Assembly: GCA_002478045.1 (NCBI GenBank)
Contig: DLLT01000031.1
Span: 49,616-113,615 of the forward strand
From: Porphyromonadaceae bacterium UBA7555
GTDB lineage: Bacteria; Bacteroidota; Bacteroidia; Bacteroidales; Muribaculaceae
DNA length: 64,000 nt
Direction of reading: 5' to 3'
The notes under the pieces: model-generated
Told to the model about the DNA's origin: nothing
The model's input: the letters and a program-made list of their open reading frames with translations, nothing else
Database searches by the model: none
Shown: in pieces, positions 28,671 through 37,409 of the stretch
How positions within the stretch are numbered: position 1 is the stretch's first letter
How the letters are laid out: every line of letters begins with the position of its first letter
Position numbers and translations under genes: made by a program

Positions 28671-28707
28671 AAAAACGGAGGAGAAAAACTTGCGTCTTTC
28701 TCCTCCG
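28671..28707 (-). terminator. intrinsic terminator of tRNA-Leu
   Basis: CGGAGGAGAAA (28677-28687) pairs with TTTCTCCTCCG (28697-28707) and is followed on the minus strand by TTTTTA. It lies 3 nt after the tRNA 3' end. Confidence 0.9.
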
Positions 28708-28710
28708 CAG

Positions 28711-28792
28711 TACCCGGACCCGGGCTCGAACCGGGATGGGTCGCCCCAACGGTGTTTGAGACCGTCGCGTCTACCGATTCCGCCATCCGGGC
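28711..28792 (-). tRNA. tRNA-Leu (CAA anticodon)
   Basis: Cloverleaf on the minus strand starting GCCCGGATGGCGG and ending ...TCCGGGT plus A73. The anticodon loop CTCAAAC gives CAA. A long variable arm (GTTGGGGCGACCC region) and 82 nt fit a class II tRNA. The 3' CCA is not encoded (CTG follows). The acceptor has a G1-U72 wobble. Confidence 0.95.
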
Positions 28793-28802
28793 ATTGGTGG
28801 CA

Positions 28803-28810
28803 CAAAGGTA
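28803..28810 (-). promoter_or_regulatory. -7 box (TACCTTTG) for tRNA-Leu
   Basis: TAnnTTTG match 10 nt before the tRNA 5' end. CTTG lies 19 nt upstream as a -33 element with a 3/4 match. Confidence 0.7.
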
Positions 28811-28839
28811 CGAATTATTTTTGACGTAGCAAGCCAATG

Positions 28840-28866
28840 CGGACGCTTTTTCGCAAAAAGCGTCCG
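28840..28866 (-). terminator. terminator of the phosphodiester glycosidase gene
   Basis: Perfect 12-bp stem CGGACGCTTTTT/AAAAAGCGTCCG with a 3-nt loop. The A/T runs lie in the upper stem. It is placed about 90 nt after the stop at 28955. Confidence 0.7.
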
Positions 28867-28954
28867 AATCCGCCTTATCGTTATCGACATAAGACAGCTT
28901 CGGACATAATATTTATGAGAAATATGTCGGAAGAATATATCAATATATCGCTGC

Positions 28955-31441
28955 TTAGCGGACGTATACCTTGGCCGATACTGTGCCGGCGGAGGTACGA
29001 GCGCTTAGGATGTATACACCTGCAGCGGCGGGACTTGCCACTTCGGCGGCATGAGCGGCATGAGCCACCGTGCGACCTGCAAGGTCGGTCAATGTCAGTT
29101 CGGCAGCGCGGAAGGGGATGGAAACAAATCCGTTGGAGACTGCCACGCGAAGCACATTATCGCTATTGACGTTGACATCTTCGATGCCGTCATATTTCTC
29201 GTACACAACTTTCATTGACTCTATTTTCACCACCTGTTGTCCTGTCTTGGACGGCTCGAGTCCCAATGAGGTAACTCGTACCGGATATGAGGACATATCT
29301 TCGGTGTTTATGACGTCTTTGAGGTCGATGCGCAATGTGGTTTCTTTACCGGCTTCAATCACGCCAAAGTCTTTTTTGACAGATGTTTGGCCACGAGCGT
29401 TTAACGACACGGAGAAGTTCTTGAGGTTGGAAGTCTCGGGCTTAACCACAAATTCGATAGCATCGGGTTGGGAGAACAATACCAGTTCCTTGGCCAACGC
29501 CAAGCGTGCTCCGCGCATCGATGATGGCTTGAAGGATATATCCAATCCGTTAGCATCGTTTATTGCGTTTATTACCACGGTATTGGCGATAGACGTACGC
29601 GTAACCTTCCACGTATTGATATCGATTGTTCCATCCGGATCGAGTGGTGTCTTATCTGCCGGGGTACATTCTACGGTGATATTGACGGACACACTACCGG
29701 CAACATTTGTTCCGGTGGCTACGGTGGTGCCGTTGCGTAATCCGGAAATAACGCCGTTGACATCAACAGTGGCAATTTCGGGCGCATCCGTTGTCCAGGT
29801 ATAAGCGGCGGGGTTGACGCTTACATAGCGTCCGGCCACGAGTGCACGAAGCTTGATACCCCATCGGCTATGGTTGTCCGTCAGGATATTAGTCACTTCG
29901 GGCGCGGCAAGGGCATTCGGGTCCACAGATACGGCGATGGTCGCATCGTCCACCCCGGGCAGCGATGCGCGCAGAGCGTGCATTCCGCTACCGGTGACGA
30001 AGAGCGCCGTACCGTCATCCTTGATTGTACCCATAGCCTCGTCCACAGACAGAGTGACGCCCTTGACATCTGTATCTATAAGCTGACCGTATTGATTGTA
30101 CCCATATATCACGGGACGATATAGTGCGTAAAGCGGCAACTTGGCATATGGGTCGGCGAAACGAATCTTGGCTATTTTTTCGTCTTTCGGGGCTTCGAGG
30201 CGCATAAATATGCCGTTGCCGACAGCGCGTTCGCTGCCGTCGCGCAGGACATTGAGTATGCCGGCATGTGCACTCCACATTGTCGTGGAGCCGCCGCCGT
30301 CAAGGTCAAGGGCATCGTAGCATCCGAGGTAGCGCATCAGGTCGGCGGCCTCGTAGTAGCTGACGCCACTGCTATTGGGCACTCCGGCGTCTACGGCACA
30401 CAGTACGATGTATCGGCGATCTTGGCTGTATCCGCACAGCGAACGACCATATTGGGCGCTCGGAGTATTTATCCAACGGTTGGCCGAGGTGGTGACATTA
30501 TTACAATTGAGGATGCGCACGTCGCCGCCGCATACATCTCGTACATCGGGGCGCAAGTCTCCGAAAGCGGGAAGCGACATTCCTATTTCGATTTTGACAG
30601 CATCACCATCTTTAAGATTGTCTATGAATTCGTTGGCATATCCGTCGCCGCACGACAGCACTATACCATCCGCCGGTATGGCCGTCGAGCCTCCTTGACG
30701 CCATGTACCATCCACGACAAAGTCCATAGGCCTATTGATAGTCCAGCGCTGACCGGAAACAGCAGGGCGTAGTACCAATTCGCGGCCGGAACCATCCGTG
30801 CCCGTAGTTTCGCCCATATAACTGTTGTATATCATCAATTGAGCGCCCACACGTGGGTAGTTGCAAGCCGTGGCTCCCACTACCGTCTTGCCATCGGCGC
30901 TGAGAACGTTGTACGACATATCTGTAGCATCAATCCATGCGCCGCCGTTGTAGTCCATAATCAGGGCATTTTCGCGCGAGATGATATCTATCATATCCGG
31001 TGCAGCCAATTTGCCGCCTATGGCACAAGTCATATTGGGGTAGCCGAGTATCGAATTGCCCAGCGGATGTTGTGCGGCAAAGGCGGATACGATGAAGAAG
31101 TCGCCGTTGATGCCGGCCAGGTATTGGTATTGGTCGTTGGTGTGACGTTTGCCCAACTCGGAAATACGCTCGGCCAAGGGTGCTTGGTCATTGCCGATTT
31201 CGACGCGTGGCAGCATACGTTCGGCACCCTCGGCCTTGGTATCCAGTTTGAGAATATAAGCCTGGAACACTCGACTGCCGTTGATGAAACTCAGATGTGT
31301 ATGCGTCAAACCCGGTCCGACATAATAGTGCTCTATCGTATCTACCGTGAAGGTCGTGCCTTGTATATCTGTATGGTCATAGGCGTATGCGCCTAAGGTA
31401 ACGGCCAAAGCCGTAATGACGCTTATAGTGCGGTGTATCAT
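28955..31441 (-). CDS. secreted phosphodiester glycosidase (NAGPA domain) with T9SS-like tail
   Basis: An 828-residue exported protein. A signal peptide (1-20) is followed by a phosphodiester glycosidase domain of the NAGPA/DUF2233 type at about 90-420. Its core marks are LAGINGDFFI, VDAGVPNSSGVSYYEAADLM and DALDLDGGGSTTMW. The family includes the human enzyme that uncovers mannose-6-phosphate; bacterial members are predicted to cleave sugar-phosphodiester links in glycans or wall polymers. An Ig-like BIG2-type domain follows (VSVNPAAYTWTTDAPEIATV; about 525-600), then a beta-sandwich, and a C-terminal domain (LTDLAGRTVAHAAHAA, ending TVSAKVYVR) that looks like a T9SS sorting tail. It lies downstream of pyrG-yidC but a hairpin separates them. 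Confidence 0.87.
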   Translation of the reverse strand: MIHRTISVITALAVTLGAYAYDHTDIQGTTFTVDTIEHYYVGPGLTHTHLSFINGSRVFQAYILKLDTKAEGAERMLPRVEIGNDQAPLAERISELGKRHTNDQYQYLAGINGDFFIVSAFAAQHPLGNSILGYPNMTCAIGGKLAAPDMIDIISRENALIMDYNGGAWIDATDMSYNVLSADGKTVVGATACNYPRVGAQLMIYNSYMGETTGTDGSGRELVLRPAVSGQRWTINRPMDFVVDGTWRQGGSTAIPADGIVLSCGDGYANEFIDNLKDGDAVKIEIGMSLPAFGDLRPDVRDVCGGDVRILNCNNVTTSANRWINTPSAQYGRSLCGYSQDRRYIVLCAVDAGVPNSSGVSYYEAADLMRYLGCYDALDLDGGGSTTMWSAHAGILNVLRDGSERAVGNGIFMRLEAPKDEKIAKIRFADPYAKLPLYALYRPVIYGYNQYGQLIDTDVKGVTLSVDEAMGTIKDDGTALFVTGSGMHALRASLPGVDDATIAVSVDPNALAAPEVTNILTDNHSRWGIKLRALVAGRYVSVNPAAYTWTTDAPEIATVDVNGVISGLRNGTTVATGTNVAGSVSVNITVECTPADKTPLDPDGTIDINTWKVTRTSIANTVVINAINDANGLDISFKPSSMRGARLALAKELVLFSQPDAIEFVVKPETSNLKNFSVSLNARGQTSVKKDFGVIEAGKETTLRIDLKDVINTEDMSSYPVRVTSLGLEPSKTGQQVVKIESMKVVYEKYDGIEDVNVNSDNVLRVAVSNGFVSIPFRAAELTLTDLAGRTVAHAAHAAEVASPAAAGVYILSARTSAGTVSAKVYVR

Positions 31442-31500
31442 GGATCTATGTTTTTGACTTTCGCCAAGGCGGAAGTCGTGGTATTATATAATAATTTTGT

Positions 31501-31540
31501 GCTCCGGGGGAGAAACCCGATTGGGTCACTCCTCCGGAGC
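31501..31540 (-). terminator. hairpin after pyrG-yidC
   Basis: GCTCCGG...GGAG pairs with CTCC...CCGGAGC, with an inner ACCCGATTGGGT stem. It starts 18 nt after the yidC stop. An AAAATTATTATATAATA tract rather than a T-run follows on the minus strand. Confidence 0.65.
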
Positions 31541-31557
31541 TTATAGAATGTGTAATT

Positions 31558-33621
31558 TTAGCGACGGCGCTTGGCGTTTTGCTTGGCTTGTTCGCGCATC
31601 AGGGCTTCCTGTTTTTTCTGCGCAGCTTCGAGCCGTGCCATAAATCCGCTCTTCTTACGCGGTTTTTTTGCGTTTTCGAGCATCTGAGCGCGCACTTTTT
31701 CTTCGCTGACACAACGGCGGAAGATGTATGTCTGTACGATTGTAATCAACAGCGACAGGAAGTAGTAGTAGCTGAGGCCGGATGCATAGTCATTGAAGAA
31801 GAACAGGAACATCACGGGCATCAGATACATCATCCACTTCATACCGGGCATAGAGGTTCCACCGGGCTGATTTTGCATATTTATGCGCGTATATATGATG
31901 TTAACCACTGTCATCAGCAAGCAGAACAAGCTTACATGACTACCATAGAACGGGATACTGAAGGGGAGTGTCAAAATCACATCCGGAGCAGCGAGGTCGT
32001 GAGCCCATAGGAAAGACTGGCCGCGCAATTCTATAGCTGACGGGAAGAAGGAGAACATGGCTATAAGCACGGGCATCTGCAGCAGCAACGGCAGACACCC
32101 GGAAAAAGGACTGGCGCCGGCACGCGAGTATAGCTTCATAGTTTCTTGCTGACGCTTCATAGCATTTTCCTGGCCGGGATACTTTTCGTTGATTTCCTTG
32201 ATTTCGGGGGCAAGAACGCGCATCTTGGCCTGCGACATATAACTCTTGTAGGTGAAGGGGAAGAGGATGAGCTTGATGAATATGGTCAGCAACAAGATTA
32301 TGATGCCATAGTTGGAGATGAATCCGCTAAGGAAGCTGAATACGGGAATTACAACAAATTTATTTATCCAACCGAAAATTCCCCAGCCCAGCGGTATAAG
32401 GCGTGTCAACTCAAGGTCTTCATCGGGCGAGATGACATCATCCAGCGAGGACAGTAACGGGTAGTCGTTGGGGCCGAAGTAGAAGTCGAAGCCGGCAACT
32501 TGCTCGTTCTTGGACGAGTACTCGAAAGTAGCGTCCATATTCATATCTTTGAGCATACGCTCATCGTCTTTTATTTGGCTTGAGGTTACTTCGGCCGTAG
32601 CGAGGTTTTTGCGAGCAATGAGCACGCTGGAGAAGAACTGGTTTTTGAAGCCTATCCACTTGATGCTGCCTTGCAGATTCTCTTTTTCGTCTGAGAATGC
32701 CGAGAGGTCTTCGGGGCTTTCGTTGAGCAATTTGTAATATATGGCGCTATTGCGTTCCTCGAAGGTACGGCCTTTTTCGTTGCGCATCATCGTCTGATGC
32801 CACAGCATACGCATCGTGGTGACCGTTGTGGGGATGACGCTCTCCATATTGTGTTGCTCGATGTCCATCTTGACGATGTATTTGTCCGGGATGACGGTGT
32901 ACACAAAAGCCAATTCGGCGCCATCGTTCAAAGGCAGCGACATACGGACGGTGCTGTCGTTGACACGTGCGGCCTTGAAATTGAGGTCGGCGGTATTGAT
33001 CCGCTGCTGGTCTACTGTAGTAAATTCAAACGAATAGCTGTTGGTGCTATCATTAAATAGCGTAATGGGCGATGCCGGAGTTGTGGTCTCGGTCTTGTAC
33101 CCGGGCAGGGTGACTGAGGCGATACGTCCGCCGCGACTGCTGAAAGTAACTTTCAGGTTGTCATCGCCGAGGGTGATGGTTTCGGCCTTGGCTTCGGCGT
33201 CCATAAACTGAGCCATACCCTTGTAAGCGCGCTCGTTGTTGAGTGTTGTCATCACGCGAGCCAATACGGGGTCTCCGGCGGGAGCGGTGATAATGCTGTC
33301 CACAGCAGTCTTGGTACCGTTCAGCACAACGTTTCCGGAAATCTTTCCGGTACTGTCGGTGCGGAGGTCGAAGGCGTTGGTAGTCAGCGCGTAGGCACGA
33401 GCGGCGCTATCGACAAGAGTGCCGGAGCTGCGTACATACTTGGCCATCTCGCCGCGGAGGCTGTCGCCTGTAAGCGGCTTGGCTACGGCCTCAGCTGTCG
33501 CGTCAGCCTGTTGTTCGGTGGAGGCCTGTTGGCGTTGCTCCTGGCTACTGCGGTTGCAGTACATAAAGCCGAAAAGCACAGCGCCCATCAACAGCAGGCC
33601 TGTAAGGGTGTTTTTATCCAT
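31558..33621 (-). CDS. yidC: membrane protein insertase YidC
   Basis: A 687-residue inner membrane insertase/chaperone that inserts proteins into the membrane, alone or with SecYEG. It has an N-terminal anchor (8-22) and a large periplasmic beta domain (about 85-400). The conserved core of five helices lies at about 430-650 (NYGIIILLLTIFIKLILFPF; ARAGASPFSGCLPLLLQMPVLIAMFSFF; MYLMPVMFLFFFNDYASGLSYYYFLS). The basic C-terminal tail (KKPRKKSGF...KQNAKRRR) is expected to touch the ribosome. The start lies 13 nt after the pyrG stop: same operon. Confidence 0.96.
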   Translation of the reverse strand: MDKNTLTGLLLMGAVLFGFMYCNRSSQEQRQQASTEQQADATAEAVAKPLTGDSLRGEMAKYVRSSGTLVDSAARAYALTTNAFDLRTDSTGKISGNVVLNGTKTAVDSIITAPAGDPVLARVMTTLNNERAYKGMAQFMDAEAKAETITLGDDNLKVTFSSRGGRIASVTLPGYKTETTTPASPITLFNDSTNSYSFEFTTVDQQRINTADLNFKAARVNDSTVRMSLPLNDGAELAFVYTVIPDKYIVKMDIEQHNMESVIPTTVTTMRMLWHQTMMRNEKGRTFEERNSAIYYKLLNESPEDLSAFSDEKENLQGSIKWIGFKNQFFSSVLIARKNLATAEVTSSQIKDDERMLKDMNMDATFEYSSKNEQVAGFDFYFGPNDYPLLSSLDDVISPDEDLELTRLIPLGWGIFGWINKFVVIPVFSFLSGFISNYGIIILLLTIFIKLILFPFTYKSYMSQAKMRVLAPEIKEINEKYPGQENAMKRQQETMKLYSRAGASPFSGCLPLLLQMPVLIAMFSFFPSAIELRGQSFLWAHDLAAPDVILTLPFSIPFYGSHVSLFCLLMTVVNIIYTRINMQNQPGGTSMPGMKWMMYLMPVMFLFFFNDYASGLSYYYFLSLLITIVQTYIFRRCVSEEKVRAQMLENAKKPRKKSGFMARLEAAQKKQEALMREQAKQNAKRRR

Positions 33622-33634
33622 TTGCGGTGTTTAT

Positions 33635-35257
33635 TTATTTCGTTTTGTTTTTGTCCTTGTCGTAGGTTATGGCCGCACGTACAAAGGATAGGAATATCGG
33701 GTTGGGATGCAGCACCGTGGACGAATACTCGGGATGGTATTGCGTACCGATGTACCAACGCAATTGAGGCAATTCGACAACCTCTACGAGGTGTGTCTCG
33801 GGGTTCTCGCCCACGCATTGCATACCGGCCTGCTCGAAACGCTGACGGTAAGCTTCGTTGAATTCGAAGCGGTGGCGGTGGCGTTCGCGTACTTCGGTGG
33901 TGCCGTATGCCTCAGCGACCTTGGAATCCGGACGCAAGATGCAATCGTATGCGCCCAGACGCATGGTACCGCCCTTTTCGGTGATGCTTTTCTGCTCTTC
34001 CATAAGGTCGATGACGTTGTCGGGTGTGCTCGGATCCATTTCTGTTGAATTGGCATCTTTGAGTCCCAGGACGTTGCGTGCGAACTCGATGACCATACAT
34101 TGCATACCCAAGCATATACCGAGCGTAGGTATATCGTGTGTGCGGCACCAGTGCAGAGCCACAAATTTGCCTTCGATACCGCGACTACCGAAGCCCGGGG
34201 CGACTACCACACCGTCCATACCGCTCAGCAGTGCATCGACATTGCCCTCATTGACTTTCTCTGAGTGTATCGACACCAATTTCAGACGGCGGTCGTTATA
34301 TGTTGCGGCCTGAAAAAGCGCTTCGTTGATGGACTTGTAGGCGTCTTGCAATTCGACATACTTACCGACCAATCCGATGGTTACGGTTTCGGTAGCATTA
34401 TCCATCCGCTCGAGGAAATCGAGCCACGGAGCCATATGCGGCTCGCCTTGAGGCTCAAGGCCGGTCTTGCGCAGCACTATCTCGTCCAGATGCTGGTGGT
34501 GCATAGTCACCGGCACCTTGTATATCGAAGGAACGTCTATGCTTTGGATGACCGCCTCGGGCGCCACGTTGCAGAACAATGCGATCTTGCGGCGCATCTC
34601 GGCATTGATATCATGCTCGGTGCGCAGCACCAATATGTCAGGCTGTATACCGACTTCCTGCAATTGCTTGACGGAGTGCTGCGTAGGTTTGGTTTTCAGC
34701 TCCTTGGCCGCAGCGATATATGGCACGTATGTCAGGTGGATACACAGGCTGTTCTGTCCGAGCTCCCAGCGCAACTGACGTACGCTTTCGAGATACGGCA
34801 GCGATTCAATATCGCCAACGGTGCCGCCGATTTCGGTGATTACGAAATCAAAACGGCCGGTGTTTCCCAGTGCTTTGACATTGCGCTTGATTTCGTCGGT
34901 GATATGAGGCACGATTTGCACGGTCTTGCCCAGGTAGACACCTTCGCGCTCTTTCTTGATAACGCTTTGATAGACACGGCCGGTGGTGACGTTATTGGCG
35001 CGCGTGGTCTGAATATCGGTAAAACGTTCGTAGTGTCCCAGGTCGAGATCGGCCTCGTGTCCGTCCACGGTTACATAGCACTCGCCATGTTCGTAGGGGT
35101 TCAGCGTCCCGGGATCGATATTGATATATGGGTCAAACTTCTGTATGGTCACGCGATAACCGCGAGCCTTGAGCAGGCATGCCAAAGATGACGAAATGAT
35201 GCCTTTGCCCAACGACGAAACCACGCCGCCGGTCACGAAGATATATTTAGTTTCCAC
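33635..35257 (-). CDS. pyrG: CTP synthase
   Basis: A 540-residue enzyme converting UTP to CTP with glutamine and ATP. The amidoligase domain (about 1-270) has KYIFVTGGVVSSLGKGI and KFDPYINIDPGTLNPYEHGE. The class I glutamine amidotransferase domain (about 290-535) has LGICLGMQ with nucleophile Cys382 and the His/Glu end QYHPEYSS. It starts with GTG (35255-35257); no in-frame ATG lies closer. The 150-nt leader holds two strong hairpins, listed separately, so CTP-dependent control is possible. First gene of pyrG-yidC. Confidence 0.97.
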   Translation of the reverse strand: METKYIFVTGGVVSSLGKGIISSSLACLLKARGYRVTIQKFDPYINIDPGTLNPYEHGECYVTVDGHEADLDLGHYERFTDIQTTRANNVTTGRVYQSVIKKEREGVYLGKTVQIVPHITDEIKRNVKALGNTGRFDFVITEIGGTVGDIESLPYLESVRQLRWELGQNSLCIHLTYVPYIAAAKELKTKPTQHSVKQLQEVGIQPDILVLRTEHDINAEMRRKIALFCNVAPEAVIQSIDVPSIYKVPVTMHHQHLDEIVLRKTGLEPQGEPHMAPWLDFLERMDNATETVTIGLVGKYVELQDAYKSINEALFQAATYNDRRLKLVSIHSEKVNEGNVDALLSGMDGVVVAPGFGSRGIEGKFVALHWCRTHDIPTLGICLGMQCMVIEFARNVLGLKDANSTEMDPSTPDNVIDLMEEQKSITEKGGTMRLGAYDCILRPDSKVAEAYGTTEVRERHRHRFEFNEAYRQRFEQAGMQCVGENPETHLVEVVELPQLRWYIGTQYHPEYSSTVLHPNPIFLSFVRAAITYDKDKNKTK

Positions 35258-35331
35258 GCACTTATTGGGTTATTGATATTAAGCCTTACGGTTCTAATGC
35301 TTTTTATGCTTTGTCCGGCGCAATGCACCAA

Positions 35332-35351
35332 ATTTCGGAGCACTCCGAAAT
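35332..35351 (-). other. pyrG leader hairpin 2
   Basis: ATTTCGG (35332-35338) pairs with CCGAAAT (35345-35351); the inverted repeat continues to the centre (loop AGCACT on the plus strand). It lies about 75 nt before the pyrG start. Confidence 0.6.
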
Positions 35352-35381
35352 CTCCGAGCGCCCTGAATTGACCGAAAGCCC

Positions 35382-35401
35382 GGCGGCTCGTCCGAGCCGC
35401 C
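35382..35401 (-). other. pyrG leader hairpin 1
   Basis: Perfect 8-bp stem GGCGGCTC/GAGCCGCC with a 4-nt loop, beginning about 15 nt after the promoter box. Stable enough to act in attenuation or mRNA protection. No T-run follows directly. Confidence 0.65.
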
Positions 35402-35415
35402 ACTTTCTTCGTCTG

Positions 35416-35423
35416 CAAAGGTA
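35416..35423 (-). promoter_or_regulatory. -7 box (TACCTTTG) for pyrG
   Basis: TAnnTTTG match with ATTG 20 nt upstream. It implies a leader of about 150 nt. The plus-strand remainder of the spacer (35424-35770) shows no gene I would accept. Confidence 0.65.
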
Positions 35424-35772
35424 CGCCTTTTCCCCGAAATCCGCAATACCCACAGCCACGACACACGACCTTTGCGCCACGGCGAAGTGCGTACACGGCA
35501 TCGGATATCCGGACAATCGGCACACGAATACCAAGACCTATCCGGTTTGAAAGAGCTTTGACGAGGACAGATCTACTCTTGTCAATGGCGAGGCGTCCCA
35601 AACATTTTTCAGCCAAAAGCCGTCAGATTCGCTTGTCATTCCGGGGATTTAACATTAATTATGTGCCGTCTGCACCACCGTTATATGCAACATTACACAC
35701 TGAAAATGACCATATAAGGAGTCGAAAGAGCAAAGTCGGAGAAAAATTTCGCCGAAAAAAGCGCGAAAAAAT

Positions 35773-35803
35773 TTTGTGGGTTCATGGAAAGTGCGTAACT
35801 TTG
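35773..35803 (+). promoter_or_regulatory. promoter of the tRNA-Val pair
   Basis: TTTG (35773-35776), 19-nt spacer, TAACTTTG (35796-35803): full consensus. The first tRNA begins 21 nt downstream. Confidence 0.85.
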
Positions 35804-35824
35804 CAACGCTTTCGGCGAGAAACC

Positions 35825-35902
35825 GGGCGCTTAGCTCAGCTGGTTCAGAGCGTCTGCCTTACAAGCAGAGGGTCGGGGGTTCGAATCCCTCAGCGCCCAC
35901 CA
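35825..35902 (+). tRNA. tRNA-Val (TAC anticodon), copy 1
   Basis: Cloverleaf GGGCGCTTAGCTCAGCTGG... with anticodon loop CTTACAA (TAC), T arm GGGGGTTCGAATCCCTC, acceptor AGCGCCC, A73 and an encoded CCA. It is identical in sequence to copy 2 at 35991. Confidence 0.96.
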
Positions 35903-35990
35903 CCACGTTTCTCACACAGGGACGCAGTCATAGATACTTCGGGCAGAGGCTCGACTGTTATCGACCTTTCTTGCCGACAGCATATTTATG

Positions 35991-36068
35991 GGGCGCTTAG
36001 CTCAGCTGGTTCAGAGCGTCTGCCTTACAAGCAGAGGGTCGGGGGTTCGAATCCCTCAGCGCCCACCA
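35991..36068 (+). tRNA. tRNA-Val (TAC anticodon), copy 2
   Basis: Identical to copy 1 over all 78 nt including the encoded CCA. The 88-nt spacer between the copies has no promoter consensus, so both probably come from one transcript that ends at the terminator at 36076-36113. Confidence 0.96.
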
Positions 36069-36075
36069 CAGACAC

Positions 36076-36113
36076 CCTCGGTGACACGTCAAAGGTCTCC
36101 GAGGATTTTTTTT
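36076..36113 (+). terminator. intrinsic terminator after the tRNA-Val pair
   Basis: CCTCGG (36076-36081) pairs with CCGAGG (36099-36104), followed by ATTTTTTTT. Confidence 0.88.
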
Positions 36114-36198
36114 GCGCCGGCCCGAGCAGGCATTCGCCGACCGTCGGAAGGCACAAATACGCAATCACGCACCAAGACGCATCTATATACTTACATAT

Positions 36199-36876
36199 AT
36201 GAACATAGCCATCATCGTAGCCATGACCAAGGAGCTGGAACTACTGCTCCCGCTGCTGCATAACGCCACGCGCACCACTATCAACGATTACACCTACCAT
36301 ACCGGCACCATGGGTCGCCACGAGGTCACCGTAATGCAATGCGGTATAGGCAAGGTGAATGCCGCCGTGGGCACACTGACCCTCATTGACACATTCCACC
36401 CGGCCATTATCATCAATACGGGCGTGGCCGGCGGCACCGGACACGGGGCTTCCATAGGCGATGTCGTCATCGCCTCGGCCATAGCCTATCACGATGTATG
36501 GTGCGGGCCGGGTACTGTTCCGGGGCAGGCCGCCGGATGCCCATTGTACTTCGAGTCGCCGTTGACCCCGGGGACAATAGATAGTATAGGATCGGACCTA
36601 CGCCGCGGAGTTGTCGCTTCGGGCGATATCTTTGTATCGCGACCCGAAGAGGTGCAGCACATCCTTGAAGTCATTCCCGAGGCTGTGGCCGTAGACATGG
36701 AATCCGGCGCCATCGCCCAGGTCTGTTATCTGAAAAACGTACCCTTTGTATGTATGCGCGTCATCAGCGACACCCCGGGCGCGACACACGACAATATCGC
36801 TCAATACGAGAATTTTTGGGAAGACGCTCCGCGCCACACCTTCGAGGTGTTGCACCGTTTGATCGAAGTACTCTAA
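36199..36876 (+). CDS. mtnN: 5'-methylthioadenosine/S-adenosylhomocysteine nucleosidase
   Basis: A 225-residue enzyme (MTAN/Pfs) removing adenine from S-adenosylhomocysteine and methylthioadenosine. Catalytic and binding residues seen: E12 (AMTKELELL), GVAGGTG, E168 (VDMESGAIA) and catalytic D191 (VISDTPG). The frame is open upstream to 36112, but the ATG at 36199 gives the standard N-terminus (MNIAIIVAM). It is followed by luxS, whose substrate it makes: together they recycle S-adenosylhomocysteine to homocysteine. Confidence 0.96.
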   Translation: MNIAIIVAMTKELELLLPLLHNATRTTINDYTYHTGTMGRHEVTVMQCGIGKVNAAVGTLTLIDTFHPAIIINTGVAGGTGHGASIGDVVIASAIAYHDVWCGPGTVPGQAAGCPLYFESPLTPGTIDSIGSDLRRGVVASGDIFVSRPEEVQHILEVIPEAVAVDMESGAIAQVCYLKNVPFVCMRVISDTPGATHDNIAQYENFWEDAPRHTFEVLHRLIEVL

Positions 36877-36929
36877 GCGCCTTTGCGCTATACATTTTTA
36901 CATCACACATAAAAAACAAGTATGTAACC

Positions 36930-37409
36930 ATGGATAAGATAGCCAGCTTTCGCATCAATCATTTGGTGTTGCAACCGGGTATATACGTATCTCGTCGCGA
37001 TGTCACGCCATCGGGTGACACCCTCACCACCTTCGACATCCGTATGACCGCCCCCAACCGCGAGCCGGCTGCCGACCCGCGTGCGCTGCATACCATCGAG
37101 CACCTTGCCGCCACATGGCTGCGCAACAATGCCGAATGGCGTGACCGCGTGGTCTATTGGGGCCCTATGGGCTGCTGCACCGGCAGTTACCTCATCCTAC
37201 AAGGCAACCTCGAGAGCAAGGATATCGTTCCGCTGATGCGCCAAATGTTTCGTTTCATCGCAACTTTCGAGGGAGACATCCCCGGAGCGACGGCACGCGA
37301 CTGCGGCAATTACACTTTCAACGACCTTCCGGCAGCACGCGCCCTGGCCGAGCGCTTTTCCCGGACGCTGGAACACATCACAGCCGACCGTCTCACCTAT
37401 CCCGAATGA
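36930..37409 (+). CDS. luxS: S-ribosylhomocysteine lyase
   Basis: A 159-residue metalloenzyme splitting S-ribosylhomocysteine into homocysteine and the AI-2 precursor DPD. Metal ligands are visible: HTIEH (H54, H58) and C125 (TARDCGNY). The catalytic loop reads GCCTG (C82-C83) where most LuxS proteins have GCRTG; C82 aligns with the catalytic Cys. The start at 36930 (MDKIASFRINH) fits family N-termini. The stop overlaps the next gene's start (ATGA at 37406-37409), so mtnN, luxS and the AlbA_2 gene form one operon. Whether AI-2 signalling is used cannot be told from this. Confidence 0.95.
   Translation: MDKIASFRINHLVLQPGIYVSRRDVTPSGDTLTTFDIRMTAPNREPAADPRALHTIEHLAATWLRNNAEWRDRVVYWGPMGCCTGSYLILQGNLESKDIVPLMRQMFRFIATFEGDIPGATARDCGNYTFNDLPAARALAERFSRTLEHITADRLTYPE

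Noticed and set aside
28711..28792. tRNA-Leu as attachment site of an integrated element
   Set aside because: No repeat of the tRNA 3' end, no integrase and no composition break were found nearby.
35233..35616. Possible small gene upstream of pyrG on the minus strand
   Set aside because: The frame overlaps the pyrG start and runs through the promoter and leader hairpins, with no recognisable protein features.
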